Below, piece by piece: positions 32,350 to 43,204 of a DNA stretch of 64,000 nt. The translations under genes and the position numbers were made by a program. Position 1 is the stretch's first letter, and the number at the start of each line of letters is the position of its first letter. The stretch is from Phymorhynchus buccinoides. Taxonomy: Eukaryota; Mollusca; Gastropoda; Neogastropoda; Raphitomidae. The stretch covers positions 46,375,240 through 46,439,239 of the forward strand of contig CM065703.1 of NCBI GenBank assembly GCA_017654935.2, written 5' to 3'. The notes beneath the pieces were generated by a model. That model saw only the letters and a list, made by a program, of their open reading frames with translations, was not told where the DNA came from and ran no database searches.

Positions 32350-33829
32350 TCTTGATGGCGATTTGCACCTGTGTTCGGACTTCCTTAACTATCAGGTGAG
32401 TGAGGTTTTCTACGAGAGGGCTAGAGGGAGTAGCATTTGTTTCTTTCTTGGAATTTCCCGGTTGTTTGTTTGATTTGTGATTGGGGTTGAGATTTTGCGG
32501 GATGTTGTCTGAGGAGAGAGCTTGAGCATATGAAGGAGCAGGGGGTGGAGGAGTTTGAGGTGGGTCTCTAGGTGGTTCTTGTATGAGAGAGGTTTGTCTA
32601 GAACTGATTTGATCTACTGCTCTGGCTGCAATGTTTGATTTTGCTCGTTTAATCGCTTCACTGTATTGAATGAAGGATGAGCCTCTGATTTTATTGGCCT
32701 CCAGTCTAACTTGGTAGTGGGGACAGCCATGGAAAGCTGCTGAGTGGTCACCGCTACAGTTGACGCACTTCCTGCTGTTTGAAGGACAGTTTTTAGAGTT
32801 GTGACCTGGTTGTGCGCATCTGCCGCACGTGGGCCCCTTGCTGTGGCATTGTTTTAGTGTGTGACCAAATCTACCGCAGTTAATACAACGCTTCACTGGT
32901 GCCACAAAAGGGCTGACTTTGTACTCTTGCGTATCGATCTTGACAGCTGTTGGTAAGTGAGTACTCGCAAAGGTGATCTTAACAGCCCTAGAAGGTGTGC
33001 CGTCTTTAAGTTTAAGTCTCAAGATCTTTGAGCCCTGCTTGATGAAGGAGAGAAGGGACTGGGGGTCCACCGAGGTGGGAATTCCCTTTACCACTCCTTC
33101 AGTGGTGGCCATTGGCCTTGAACATTTGATAGGGATTCCTGCCAGGTTAGATAGCTGAAGAAGCTTCAGCTGTTGATGCTCACTGGAGCAGCCAATCAGC
33201 CAGCGGTTTTGGCCCAGAGGGCGTTGAGACAAAATGGGTCCTATGGTCTTTTCCCAGATGCTAACATTTGTGGCAGGCCCCAGACAGCAGTATTTTGCGG
33301 GGGCTTTTGCCCCCCCTACGTCCTCCATGATGACTGGGTGTTTAAGAAAAACTGGAGGAGGGAGGTTAGCTTTGTTTTTTGAAAACTTGGTTTGTTTGGG
33401 CGTCTCTTTCCCCTGGTTTTTGTTCTTTGGCCCTATGTTAGACTTTTTATGGTCAAAGGCCTGTGGTTTTTCTAGAGAGGCTGTGGCTTTTCCGCCTTTC
33501 CCTACATCTAGCTTTGGGTGGGTTTTTGGGGTAGAGATTTTTGGGAAGGTGACAGTTGGACTGTCCCTCAGAACACTAGAGTTCTTTTTTTGTGAAGTTG
33601 TTTCCCTCAGAGGCGAAACGCCGACTTCGTTGAAGGGAATGGTTTCTTTTTCTGAACTTTCCGAGAACGTTTCAATTTCGAGGGAGCTGTTCATCCCTTT
33701 TGGAGATGTTTCCCGTGAATTGTTTTTGAAAGAGATGGAATCCTCTGGGGACTCAACGGAACTATCCGAGAGGGGTTCAGTGCCCTTTCCCTGGGAATGC
33801 ATCCAGGCAGGGGAGTCCCAACTGGACAT
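32276..33829 (-). CDS. I-clade LINE ORF1 (Gag-like), complete N-terminus
   Basis: 517 residues from an ATG at 33829. The N-terminal 150 residues are Ser/Lys-rich. The middle has an RRM-like region (about 170-300; GIPIKCSRPMATTEGVVKGI, LRLKLKDGTPSRAVKITF). Three knuckles follow at about 316-365 (CINCGRFGHTLKQC, CGRCAQPGHNSKNC, CVNCSGDHSAAFHGC), then KIRGSSFIQYSEAIKRAK and a Pro-rich tail. It is clearly related to the partial ORF1 at 14.85-15.8 kb. No ORF2 follows. Downstream DNA belongs to a different transposase relic, and the last residues may already be foreign. It would act as the RNA-binding Gag of its LINE. Confidence 0.88.
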   Translation of the reverse strand: MSSWDSPAWMHSQGKGTEPLSDSSVESPEDSISFKNNSRETSPKGMNSSLEIETFSESSEKETIPFNEVGVSPLRETTSQKKNSSVLRDSPTVTFPKISTPKTHPKLDVGKGGKATASLEKPQAFDHKKSNIGPKNKNQGKETPKQTKFSKNKANLPPPVFLKHPVIMEDVGGAKAPAKYCCLGPATNVSIWEKTIGPILSQRPLGQNRWLIGCSSEHQQLKLLQLSNLAGIPIKCSRPMATTEGVVKGIPTSVDPQSLLSFIKQGSKILRLKLKDGTPSRAVKITFASTHLPTAVKIDTQEYKVSPFVAPVKRCINCGRFGHTLKQCHSKGPTCGRCAQPGHNSKNCPSNSRKCVNCSGDHSAAFHGCPHYQVRLEANKIRGSSFIQYSEAIKRAKSNIAARAVDQISSRQTSLIQEPPRDPPQTPPPPAPSYAQALSSDNIPQNLNPNHKSNKQPGNSKKETNATPSSPLVENLTHLIVKEVRTQVQIAIKNAIPSIIKGISEVQKRQTNCPAKQ

Positions 33830-33929
33830 CCTGCCTGATGCCTTGTTAAATTTTAAGCCAAGTTTATAGAGACGAGCTTAACAAAATAATTATTAAACTC
33901 CCAAGATACGTAATGTTTCGTCTAACGTT

Positions 33930-34478
33930 ACAAGGGATGTAGGATTTGTCTCAAACTTACATATTTATCTGGGACAATTGCTGCAAGTAAAAGTAATATT
34001 CCGTAAACACTGTGTTTGGTACGGAACAAAGTTCCTTTAGGCTCTATGAAATCATCTTTAGTGGGTGCGGGATGAGTGTATTGATTAACTGGGCTAATGG
34101 AAACCGTACCCTCCTGTATTTCTCCTAAATACTCTACAAAGCCACTCCAACGATCAGCCAGGATGCCTTGTATTCTGTCAACCTCTTCCTTCATCGCTGC
34201 TTTGTAGCAGAAATAGATGAAATGCCCGGTAGGCAGCATCGATCTTAAAGAACATTTCTCCTTGAAATCTCCTTCATGATATGAATCTATCAATCTGTTC
34301 ATTGATAGTTTTTCTAAAGGTTGCACAAGGTCCGGAAGCTTAACGTTTCGATCAATCAAGATCTCTAAAATCTCGCCACTGCGTATCACTTCTGATTGAT
34401 CCAGTTCGTTATTTTGCTGATGTTTTCTAAAACAGCCAGATATTCCTCCCAAATTTCTCGTGATACCTCGTCCGCCAT
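33930..34478 (-). pseudogene. repeat-borne unknown ORF, copy 1 (one-base deletion)
   Basis: The ATG at 34478 starts the same protein as the copy at 46.5-46.9 kb, but one base is missing near 34409. The main frame (ELDQSEVIRSGEI, LPDLVQPLEKL, EKCSLRSMLPTGHF, IYFCYKAAMKEE, ILADRWSGFVEYLGE) is therefore out of register with the start. After the shared part, at about 34100, this copy continues with unrelated residues. The protein is helical and unrecognised. A third, more diverged fragment (TGDFIYFCYKVAMRDEKD) lies at about 48.85-48.96 kb. A BEN-like ORF lies just upstream in both main copies. Confidence 0.6.
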
Positions 34479-34577
34479 CGTGCAAAAAATGGTTAGTTGC
34501 TGTACCAACGCGCTCAACAAAACGTATTTTAACAAAAACAACTTTGATCTTGTTTTACCTTATGTTTTTATCCTTTT

Positions 34578-34875
34578 TTAATATGTGGTGAGATGTAACG
34601 GGGCTATAATTTTAATCGTAATCTTAATCTTGTACTTTTTGTAAAAATTCTCCATTCCCTCTGTAGAAAAAACCCACATGTCCTCACCCAGGGTGGAAAG
34701 TGTTTTTGTTGTTGGCTTGCCTGTGAATGAACAATTAAGCAGTTGTTCACGAGTGAACATTTTCTGGGCATGCGTTTTTGCTGTTTTCATCGCATCAGCG
34801 CCTGGACAAATAAAACCACGTAGTTCATTTTCCGTTAAGCCGTTGTAGAGGTGGTGTGATGTGGGCTGTGTTGTG
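34578..34875 (-). pseudogene. BEN-domain-like ORF, copy 1
   Basis: The minus frame includes NGLTENELRGFICPGADA, then AKTHAQKMFTREQLLNCSF and TGKPTTKTLSTLGEDMW. This has the look of the C-terminal half of a BEN domain (FTxEEL...SxxTGK). BEN domains bind DNA in animal chromatin factors and occur in some viruses and mobile elements. The frame upstream of about 34875 is LINE/SINE 3'-end DNA, so the natural start is not visible and this could be an exon. The same segment recurs at 47013-47270 with few changes. The assignment is by eye. Confidence 0.5.
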
Positions 34876-34899
34876 TAGGTCGTCTTTTGTTTCTGGCAG

Positions 34900-35130
34900 T
34901 GCCCTAACCTGTGATGAGGTGACAGCCCTGACATGGCCTTTGCTGTCGACGGGGCTATGATTTTAATCTTAATCTTAATCTTAACCTGTGAAGAGGTGAC
35001 AGCCCTGACATGGCCTTTGCTGTCGACGGGGCTATGATTTTAATCTTAATCTTAATCTGAACCTGTGATGAGGTGACAGCCCTGACATGGCCTTTGCTGT
35101 CGACGGGGCTATAATCTTAATCTGAATCTT
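34900..35130. repeat. tandem copies of a LINE/SINE 3' end with (AATCTT)n tail
   Basis: The phrase GACATGGCCTTTGCTGTCGA followed by CGGGGCTAT and (TTAATC)n occurs three times in a row. Single copies are at 47342-47412, 47760-47810, 51972-52010 and 56268-56328. Unit length is about 70 bp. Confidence 0.8.
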
Positions 35131-35244
35131 AACCTGTGTGTCTTTTTATTCTCATGTTTTTAATTATGTCTTTTAAAAAAGTTATCAGTCTTTGTTTTCA
35201 TTACAATCATGCTTTTAAAATAAAGTATAAAAAATCACTTACTT

Positions 35245-35382
35245 TTAGAATAGAACAATGGGGTCTTCTTTCATTCCTGTTCCGTGGAAATACTCCACAA
35301 TTTCTGTGGGATCGGTCTCCGTCCCATTCCCCTTGTATCCTGTCCCATCCTCAGTAATCACAACTTCGGGTTCCTCCACATT
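35245..35382 (-). CDS. possible 3' terminal exon of the BEN-like unit, copy 1
   Basis: A minus-strand frame follows an acceptor-like TTTTTATACAG (to 35383) and ends ...VEYFHGTGMKEDPIVLF then TAA at 35245-35247. A related tail (VEYFAGMGLEADPIILF) ends at 47900 in the second copy of the unit. The surrounding noncoding phrase (ATGCTTTTAAAATAA) is also shared with 47.85 kb and 35.5 kb. Conservation of the reading frame in two copies suggests a real coding end. Which gene it belongs to is unknown. Confidence 0.4.
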   Translation of the reverse strand, partial: NVEEPEVVITEDGTGYKGNGTETDPTEIVEYFHGTGMKEDPIVLF

Positions 35383-35385
35383 CTG

Positions 35386-36265
35386 TATAAAAATTATAAA
35401 AAATTAAAAACGGATCGCATGTAGTCTTTATCCTCATGTTTTTTAATCATAATTATGTGTTTCATTTTTTTTATCAGTCTTCGTTTTCATTATCGTCATG
35501 CTTTTAAAATAAAGTATGAAAAGTCACTTTTTAAAATAGAACTAACTCAAAAACTTAATAAGTTATTATTCAGTACTTATTCAAGTAATTAAGTTATTAA
35601 AGTTTTTGAGTTAGAGTTAGAACTTAACATGAACTTGAAGTTGACTTAACAAGAACTTGTTAACGACTTGAAGTTGACTTAACAAAAACTTAATAAAAAC
35701 TTAATTAAGAACTTCATAAGGGGATCAAGGGGTTGTGTGTGTACAGCCTCTTTGCCTTTATTTTGAACAGGGCTATGGCTGTACGCTTATGAAGGGATTA
35801 ATGTATGCATGCATTTTTTTATTTTAAATTTTGAGGACCCATCCAAAAAAAAAAAAGGTAAAAAAAAAAAAAGGTTTTTCACGGGAGGGTTCGAACCCTG
35901 GCAGCTCCACTTTTTTGGTCATAATATTCTAGAGATTGGTACGTTCTAGAAATAGGCCATGACATATGTCATTCGCTCCAGTTGACCGAAAAAGGACGTC
36001 ACGCTTGGCTGGTTCGGGAGGGGGTCTAAGCTGGACCCGTCAAACGCTTGTCACGCTTTGACTGATTAATTACTGACATGGACCTCTACTATCCCTACCT
36101 ATAAAGTCGGTACACACAGACTTTTCATAAATACGGCTTTGGTCCGAGAGCCCCATTCTGTGGTTATAGGGGAAGTAATCGCCTGCAGCACCACCGTTCA
36201 ATCTCCTCGACACAAAAACCCCTGTGGCGTGGCGTGGGTGTGGGGGTGGGGGGGTGGGTGGGGAA
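35386..36265. other. no supported gene; small palindrome and B-box-like motif
   Basis: A palindromic segment at about 35540-35612 (AACTCAAAAACTTAATAA and its complement) is followed by repeats of GACTTAACAAGAACTT. GGTTCGAACCCTGG at 35887-35900 resembles a Pol III B box next to T runs on the minus strand, but no A box or cloverleaf is found. Confidence 0.4.
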
Positions 36266-36268
36266 AGT

Positions 36269-36676
36269 GTGTGTGTGATGAGAACAAACAAAAAAAGCAT
36301 GAAAATATGATTGTGTGTGTGTGTAGTATGACTGTGTGTGATGAGAACAAACAAAAAAGCATGAAAATATGATTGCGTGTGTGTGTGTGTGTGTGTGTGA
36401 TGAGAACAAACAAAAACAAGCATAAAAATATGATTGTGTGTGTGTGTAGTATGACTGTGTGTGATGAGAACAAACAAAAAAAGCATAAAAATATGATTGT
36501 GTGTGTGTGTGTGTGTGTGTGATGAGAACAAACAAAAAAAGCATACAAATATGATTGTGTGTGTGTGTGTGTGTGTGATGAGAACAAACAAAAAAAGCAT
36601 ACAAATATGATTGTGTGTGTGTGTATAGTATGACTGTGTGTGATGAGAACAAACAAAAAAAGCATGAAAATATGAT

Positions 36677-36715
<39 letters not shown>

Positions 36716-36735
36716 TATGACTGTGTGTGATGAGA
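36269..36735. repeat. minisatellite with embedded (GT)n, about 8 units
   Basis: Units combine GATGAGAACAAACAAAAAAG, CATGAAAATATGATTG and a (GT)n run of variable length, some with GTAGTATGACTG. Long minus-strand open frames (up to 282 codons of TH repeats) are repeat by-products. A related 26-bp phrase (ACTCCAAAGATGCACCCGC) is duplicated at 36760 and 36880. Confidence 0.85.
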
Positions 36736-36951
36736 CACAAAAAGGGAGTGTGAAGCATCCACTCCAAAGATGCACCCGCAATCAGACACAATTCCCCACA
36801 CTTCAAGAAAAGCATGAAAATATGATTGCGTATGTGTGCGTGTAGTATGACTGTAAAGAGACACAAACATAGAACAATACACTCCAAAGATGCACCCGCA
36901 ATCACTATCCCGCCCCATCCTGTTGGATGTAACTAGCCTGACCTAGCCTAT

Positions 36952-37314
36952 CTAAGGATCTTTACAAAACTGACAAAACTCTTCATTGTCCCTCACATGT
37001 TTTTCAATCATTTTTCTTTTGTTGTACAGTTCAACAATGCTGATTGTGAGCCGATGAAACTTTGGAAAATCATAAAACCTTGTTGAAATTTCGGTTAATC
37101 TTCTTGCATAACAAATGTCAATATCAATCTTTTCTCGAAGAAAAGTCCTCCACGTCATTGATTTTGTTTTGACAAAGGCTTTACCGGCTTTTTCGAGCCA
37201 ATGTCCAAAAGTTAGAGCAGTATGAATTGTCCTAGACTTGCTGGTTTGACTAATATTCATTGAGGAATCACTGAGTAGACCTAACCACAAGCTGCTATTC
37301 TGACTAGACTCCAT
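36952..37314 (-). CDS. uncharacterised W-core protein, second family member (short)
   Basis: About 120 residues from the ATG at 37314. It shares with the 270-residue protein at 29.8 kb the ordered motifs HxxLxxGxWLEKAxK, TKSMTWxT, ARxLTEISxRFYDFPxFHxL and LYNxRxxIEKHxR. It lacks the long acidic N-terminal part and starts shortly before the core. Charged and helical, no signal peptide or membrane segment. It ends with NEEFCQFCKDP. It could be a truncated paralogue or an exon. Function unknown; the repeated occurrence within 7 kb hints at local duplication or carriage by a mobile element. Confidence 0.55.
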   Translation of the reverse strand: MESSQNSSLWLGLLSDSSMNISQTSKSRTIHTALTFGHWLEKAGKAFVKTKSMTWRTFLREKIDIDICYARRLTEISTRFYDFPKFHRLTISIVELYNKRKMIEKHVRDNEEFCQFCKDP

Positions 37315-37533
37315 TTTCTCACAGCCTAACACGTCCACACACTTCGCATCCCTTTAGCTGAATGTGGCAGCACACCTCTGTCACGTGTTACAAAACCAAC
37401 CGGGGAATTAATTATTTTCTATCACATGCTTTAACACAGCGTTCTGATTGGTTTGAGGGGGCAGCATTAGTCTATGCCGTGTCATTTATTATTAAAAAAA
37501 ACGTCCAACCAGTCCTGCAGAGAGCACGGAGAG

Positions 37534-38163
37534 TCATGGAGGTGACAGTGGCCTGGGGCTCTGTGTTAGGGAGAGTCACGGAGGTGACAGTGGCCTGGGT
37601 CTCCGTGTTAGGGAGAGTCATGGAGGTGACAGTGGCCTGGGTCTCTGTGTTAGGGAGAGTCATGGAGGTGACAGTGGCCTGGGGCTCTGTGTTAGGGAGA
37701 GTCATGGAGGTGACAGTGGCCTGGGGCTCTGTGTTAGGGAGAGTCATGGAGGTGACAGTGGCCTGGGTCTCTGTGTTAGGGAGAGTCATGGAGGTGACAG
37801 TGGCCTGGGGCTCTGTGTTAGGGAGAGTCATGGAGGTGACAGTGGCCTGGGGCTCTGTGTTAGGGAGAGTCACGGAGGTGACAGTGGCCTGGGTCTCTGT
37901 GTTAGGGAGAGTCATGGAGGTGACAGTGGCCTGGGGCTCTGTGTTAGGGAGAGTCACGGAGGTGACAGTGGCCTGGGTCTCCGTGTTAGGGAGAGTCATG
38001 GAGGTGACAGTGGCCTGGGGCTCTGTGTTAGGGAGAGTCACGGAGGTGACAGTGGCCTGGGGCTCTGTGTTAGGGAGAGTCACGGAGGTGACAGTGGCCT
38101 GGGTCTCCGTGTTAGGGAGAGTCACGGAGGTGACAGTGGCCTGGGGCTCTGTGTTAGGGAGAG
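37534..38163. repeat. 42-bp coding-like minisatellite, 15 copies
   Basis: Fifteen units of 42 bp encode a 14-residue unit (RV-M/T-EVTVAW-G/V-SVLG) on the plus strand. They are also open on the minus strand (MTLPNTE-P/T-QATVTS). Units differ at two sites only, giving M/T and G/V variants. The plus frame reaches 284 codons from 37362, but the flanks look noncoding. Openness on both strands follows from a period divisible by three. Confidence 0.92.
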
Positions 38164-38409
38164 TAAGAGGATGTTTTCAGCTTAGAACCCGAAGATCATT
38201 ATATCACAACTTTTGATGAGATTTGGGAGTCTTGGTTCGAAACTTACGGGGGTGGACAACCGGCGGACCTTTCGGAAAGATTTGCGTTATTTGCCAGAGC
38301 TTTCTTGAAAACAAATCGATAAGAAGCGGCGGAACGCGGAAAGGAGAGAGAAGGAGGGAGGTCTCTTTTTAAAGGGACCGAAAAAAAATCATGGAGTCAC
38401 GTTTGCACA

Positions 38410-38412
<3 letters not shown>

Positions 38413-38470
<58 letters not shown>

Positions 38471-38473
38471 AAC

Positions 38474-38514
<41 letters not shown>

Positions 38515-38757
38515 GATACAAGGGAAAGAACTGATGTAATCTGACCATGGAGAGCCAGTCAGTCAGTCGCTTCCCTTAGATCGGATAACCGCAGAATCAC
38601 ACACACGCGCACACACGCACACGCACACACACACAGACAAGCGTGCACACACACACACAGACAAGCGCGCACATACTACACACACACACAAAAAAAAAAT
38701 AAAAAATTGCTGAATGCATACGGGTTACAACACCCGCTCTCTCTCTCTCTCTCTCTT

Positions 38758-38812
<55 letters not shown>

Positions 38813-39036
38813 ATGATAAAGAAAAACCATCCTGTACATACGACTAACGAGTTCATGAAGCATGCAGTATCATAATTTTCTTTACAGAGGTCTGTCTCTC
38901 TGTGTGTTATACAACCGAGGTTACAACATACGAATAACGAGTTAGCGAAGCATGTAGTATCATAATTTTCTTTGCAGAGGTCTATCTCTCTTTGTGTTAT
39001 AACACCGAGGTTACAACACTTTTTTTTTTTCTTTTT

Positions 39037-39095
<59 letters not shown>
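38413..39095. repeat. (AC)n and (CT)n microsatellite cluster with 98-bp duplication
   Basis: (AC)n at 38415-38465, (CT)n at 38478-38511, AC-rich 38598-38690, (CT)n at 38738-38808 and 39038-39092. A segment of about 98 bp (AACGAGTT...ATCATAATTTTCTTT... CCGAGGTTACAACA) is duplicated in tandem at 38836-39018. Confidence 0.85.
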
Positions 39096-39097
<2 letters not shown>

Positions 39098-39234
39098 CTG
39101 TTTGATTATTAACTTTTTTAGGCGGTTTATCGCAGCGAGATAGATCAGGGTTGAAAGGAAAACTTTAAAGGCGGATGGGGTTCCGTCCGAATACTACCGA
39201 TCGCGAAAAGTTATCGATGTATTGACAGCGTGTG

Positions 39235-39239
<5 letters not shown>

Positions 39240-39279
<40 letters not shown>
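39240..39279. repeat. (GA)n microsatellite
   Basis: Pure GA run immediately beyond the 3' end of the polymerase gene. It marks the likely edge of element A. Confidence 0.9.
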
Positions 39280-39282
<3 letters not shown>

Positions 39283-39287
39283 ATAGT

Positions 39288-42200
39288 TTAGAGGTGAATG
39301 GGACCCGTGGAAACTCCATCCGCACCAACCGGTCTCTTGATGTAGAGGTAGGAGAGGGATCGTCTGTCTTGGTGATAAGTCCACACCCTCTTCCCATCAG
39401 TCCTGAACCCTTTGTTGGTCCCTTCGCCGCTTTGTTTGGTGAGCAAGACTTTGAGGTAGTCCGATCTCGTCAATCGGTTACGGGCTTGTAACCCTTTCGA
39501 CGAGTACTTTTGTGACTCACCCCAGGCTAGATAAGTCTTGCTATTGAGGGAAATAATTCCCTCCCCTTCGTACTCTAACTTGAAGAGTCCGGGTGTGCGT
39601 TTATCACGCTTGCGTCGTTCGACGCAAGAAGTTGCGTTCCACTCAACGGGACCGCTGCCGGACATCTTGGCTCGGACATACTCCAGGGCGTGTTTGTCGC
39701 AGGTTTGTGCCGGAAACCAGTCCGTATACCGTTTCAAGAAGTCTTCCTTTTTGTTGGACTGAACCGTTTCCTCCAAACTATCCGCGGACAACGCCATGTA
39801 GACACTATCCGTGTCCATCTGAGCGAGTTGGAAATCGTTTCTGGACACGTAGTAGTCAATACACCGGTAGTAAAAGTCCAGCATTCTGAGTTGGCGTACT
39901 GATAGACGAAGAAACCAATCTGAGTGGGAAGATTCCAGACAACGTGCCGTTTACTCATTTCAACTTCATTCAAGGTGTCGCTCAAGGGGCGGAGCGCTCT
40001 GAACCTCGGCTCGTTGACGAGTCTGACGGACGTTTCCGGCGAAACATAAACCGTTTCCTTGAACTTGCTAACGTTCGTGATACAACGCCCGTAACAAGAA
40101 TTCCCAAACAGCTTTTGGGCCGAACCGATGATTTCCTTACTCGGGTCATCATCAGCCGCGCGTCTAGCCTCAGTCACGGTGTCGCCGAAGGTTTTGAAAC
40201 AGCGATCGGGGTGATACTCCACTACTTCGCGAATGTTCGTCACAACCAACCCTTCCTCCAGGTACCAGCGTAAGAGAGGGGTGATAAGCATGATGTTCTT
40301 AGCCCAGTAGCTCGCGATGAGAGCGCGTCTGGGTCTAGGCAGTAGGTTGTGACGTTCGGCGTACTGTTTCATGAAGTCACCCAAATCTTCTCTACCCACC
40401 GAAGCGTTCTTGAAGATGGGTTGGAACTCTCGGAAGCGTTCCTTTTTGTCATCGGGGACGTGTATGTCACATTCCACAATCCCGAAGAGCGTACCCTTTT
40501 GAACGGCTTCGATGACCGATCGGGTGTTGACGTCCCGCCCGTCGTGTTTGAACGGTGATTTCACCGTTTGACAGCGTTCTTCCAAGAAAACGCGAACATC
40601 AGGACGCGAACGTTTGATTCGCTTCCAGTGACACTCGCGCATTTCGACGACGGTGACACCCAGGCTGCGGAGATACCGGGTGTTTTCTTCCGTCTCCTCG
40701 CGAAGCTCCGCGAAGGGTTTGTCTTTCCACGGATGGTGAGTCAACCCTCGCGTCACCTCGCAGCTATGCCCGTGGAATAAGCAGCCGACAAATTGGTATG
40801 CGGTGTTATGCTTGGCATCCCACCCGTCTACGGGGAGATCGCGTTTTCCGAGGCGCTTCTCGGTACCGTTAAACTTGTGACGCACGCGGATGTTTTCCGT
40901 TTCCGCTACCCACGTCAACCATTCGCGAGCCTGCACACCGTATTCATCCACTTTCTCAGCGCGAAAGTTTTTGTCTCTGCAGCGTCTGATGGGGTGATGG
41001 GTGGGCATGTCTCTCGTGATGGACCACAGATACAAGGCGTTACTGTCGAAGCCCACCACGCTTTTCACCGTTTTAGACCCGTGGCGAATGAGCGTTTCGT
41101 TTTTGGCCAAGTATCTGTGGAAGATGATCGATGGCCCACCGACTATGTTTGCCCTCAACTTTTCGTGGAGGTCTTTATATTTCTTTCCGATAAGGGAGAA
41201 ATAAACCTCGGGAGAAAGAGTGAAAAATAGGTACTTTAGACATAACCCGGGGATACCGACCGAATCCTTGAGCATGTCCAGCTTCAGGGTCTGGTAGAAC
41301 GCTATCTAGAACGCTTTTCTAGAGCCTGTAAGAACGGCACAGTGTCTTTGTCGTTGTAATAGACCAGGAAGTCGCGCAAAGTGCGCATACCTTTCTCCTC
41401 CCAGACCCTCTGACAAGCGGCGTAATCTTCGTCCGAAATGTCCGAGTCTTTCAGGGAGCTATGGAAAGCTTCCTGGGGCGGAAGGGAAGTTTCCTCCAAC
41501 TTCCGGATGTCGGTGATGTATTCGTAAGGGAAAAAACCCTTACTTTCCTCAACACCGAAGGCCTTCAGGTAGGCTGCGTAGCTGAACCCCGGCGCGAGAA
41601 AGAATTTTACATTGAGGAATTTTAGTTTTCTGGTGGCAATGGTTTTGAAAACGTTGTTGGTTTTTAACACAAACAGATCTTCGCCGTGCGGTTCAGCTTT
41701 TTTGACCCGATCCTCTTCCGCGACATTTTCCCGCTCGGCTTCAACCGGCGCCTCCGAGGTTAAATACCGAAAGAGGTAGGGTTTCACGAGATTGATGTCA
41801 TAGCCGGCGCTATTGAAACCTACCACGGGCAAGCTCATGAGGTAGTCGTCTAAAGCGCGCCGGAGGTACTTTCCGCCCCGACAGGGTTGGTCCTCCTCGG
41901 GACGGATGTCCTCAATGGCGTCGTAGCTGTCTCGAAACTGACTTTGTAGAATGGCGTAAGAGGCACCGATATTTGGGTCAGATAGTCGAGCCATTCGTCA
42001 ACGAGTGCCTGAGGGTCCCCTCTAGACACGAAACATCGTGGTTCTGTGAAACCCTCGACGTTGCTGCACACGCTGACGCTGAGAGGAACGTGTTCAGACA
42101 CGTATCTCGTGGCATCGCTGTGCCTTCGCTCCCCGTCCTCGGACGGGACCAACATGGCCTCAAAGTCGTACGTGGCCCTGTGGGGGAACACGTAACCTTC

Positions 42201-42920
42201 GGACGGTGTTGGTATCCCGTTATCCGCCAAAATCTGTAAAGGACTCTGAGGTACCTGATAGACCCCGCCGGGATACCGATCCTCGGAGACGTCACCCTTT
42301 TCGCAAGTTTTCCAGTGACGCCGACACATGAACAATTTCGGCCAGAGCTTTCCGCAACTCGGACAGGAGATGGCCTCGCACGCCTTATGAAGGTTTTTGA
42401 TGTACATGAAATGATTGTTGTACAACAGAACCCTCATTTTAGACCGGTCGGTGGACACGAAACTGGATCTGAGTTTGGGTTGTAGGTACTTCCCGTCCTC
42501 ATCCATTTCGAAGACGTCGATAGAGACGTCATAGCGCCGTTCGATCGCGGGGATTTCTTGAAGAGTGACCCCCGCGAAGCCGTTGGGCGGCTCGTTGGTC
42601 CACCGTCGGAACAAAGTCAGGGTCGGACCCTCCAAGGCGTCGGCGGGATGTTTGTTACGCAGAGCCAGACACCAAAAAAGACACAGGTTATCGCTATAGC
42701 GACGCCCCGTCTTCGAGACGGAACAATACGGACACTGAAAGCGTGACTGCTCGGTTACGGGCGCGTGGTACTTGGACGGTTGTTGAAGAATCTCGGGTTC
42801 GGACCCGTGAACCGTTCTGAAATGTCTATACAAGTTACTACTTCTGGAAAAACTCCTACCGCACGAGTTACATTTATAAAACCCTTTTCCTTCACCCGAT
42901 CTATTTCGCTGCGGTCCCAT
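39288..42920 (-). pseudogene. protein-primed type B DNA polymerase (polinton/adintovirus-like), frameshifted
   Basis: Four minus-strand segments in order make one polymerase of about 1,200 codons: 42920-41850, 41994-41302, 41275-39734 and 39884-39288. The N-terminus has a C2H2 finger (Cys17, Cys20, His33, His38), an OTU-like DNLCLF (Cys80) with a possible His170, and a second Cys/His cluster (about 186-206). The exonuclease motifs are YDFEAML (Asp252/Glu254), GFNSAGYDINLVK and YYNDKD. Polymerase motif A is FDSNALYLW, motif B QKLFGNSCYG and motif C MDTDSVYM. Frame changes lie near 41.9, 41.3 and 39.8 kb, so the copy is inactive unless the assembly has errors. Such enzymes copy linear genomes from a protein primer. 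It is the largest gene of element A. Confidence 0.9.
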
Positions 42921-42930
42921 GATTCAAGCA

Positions 42931-42998
<68 letters not shown>

Positions 42999-43011
42999 GC
43001 GTACAAACGCA

Positions 43012-43055
<44 letters not shown>

Positions 43056-43155
43056 GCGTACAAACGCACTACACACACACACACAAGCGTACAAACGCAC
43101 TACACACACACTCACACACACACACACACACAAACGGACAAACGCACTACACACA

Positions 43156-43204
<49 letters not shown>

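Noticed and set aside
35885..35925. Possible tRNA or tRNA-derived SINE (GGTTCGAACCC)
   Set aside because: The T-loop-like word is a palindrome, no A box or acceptor stem was found on either strand, and no cloverleaf can be drawn.
36070..36918. Long minus-strand frames rich in TH/HTHT residues (up to 282 codons)
   Set aside because: They follow (GT)n-containing minisatellite units and are open only because of the repeats.
39944..41230. Plus-strand frames of 60-145 codons over the polymerase
   Set aside because: Antisense shadows of a gene with clear polymerase motifs on the minus strand.
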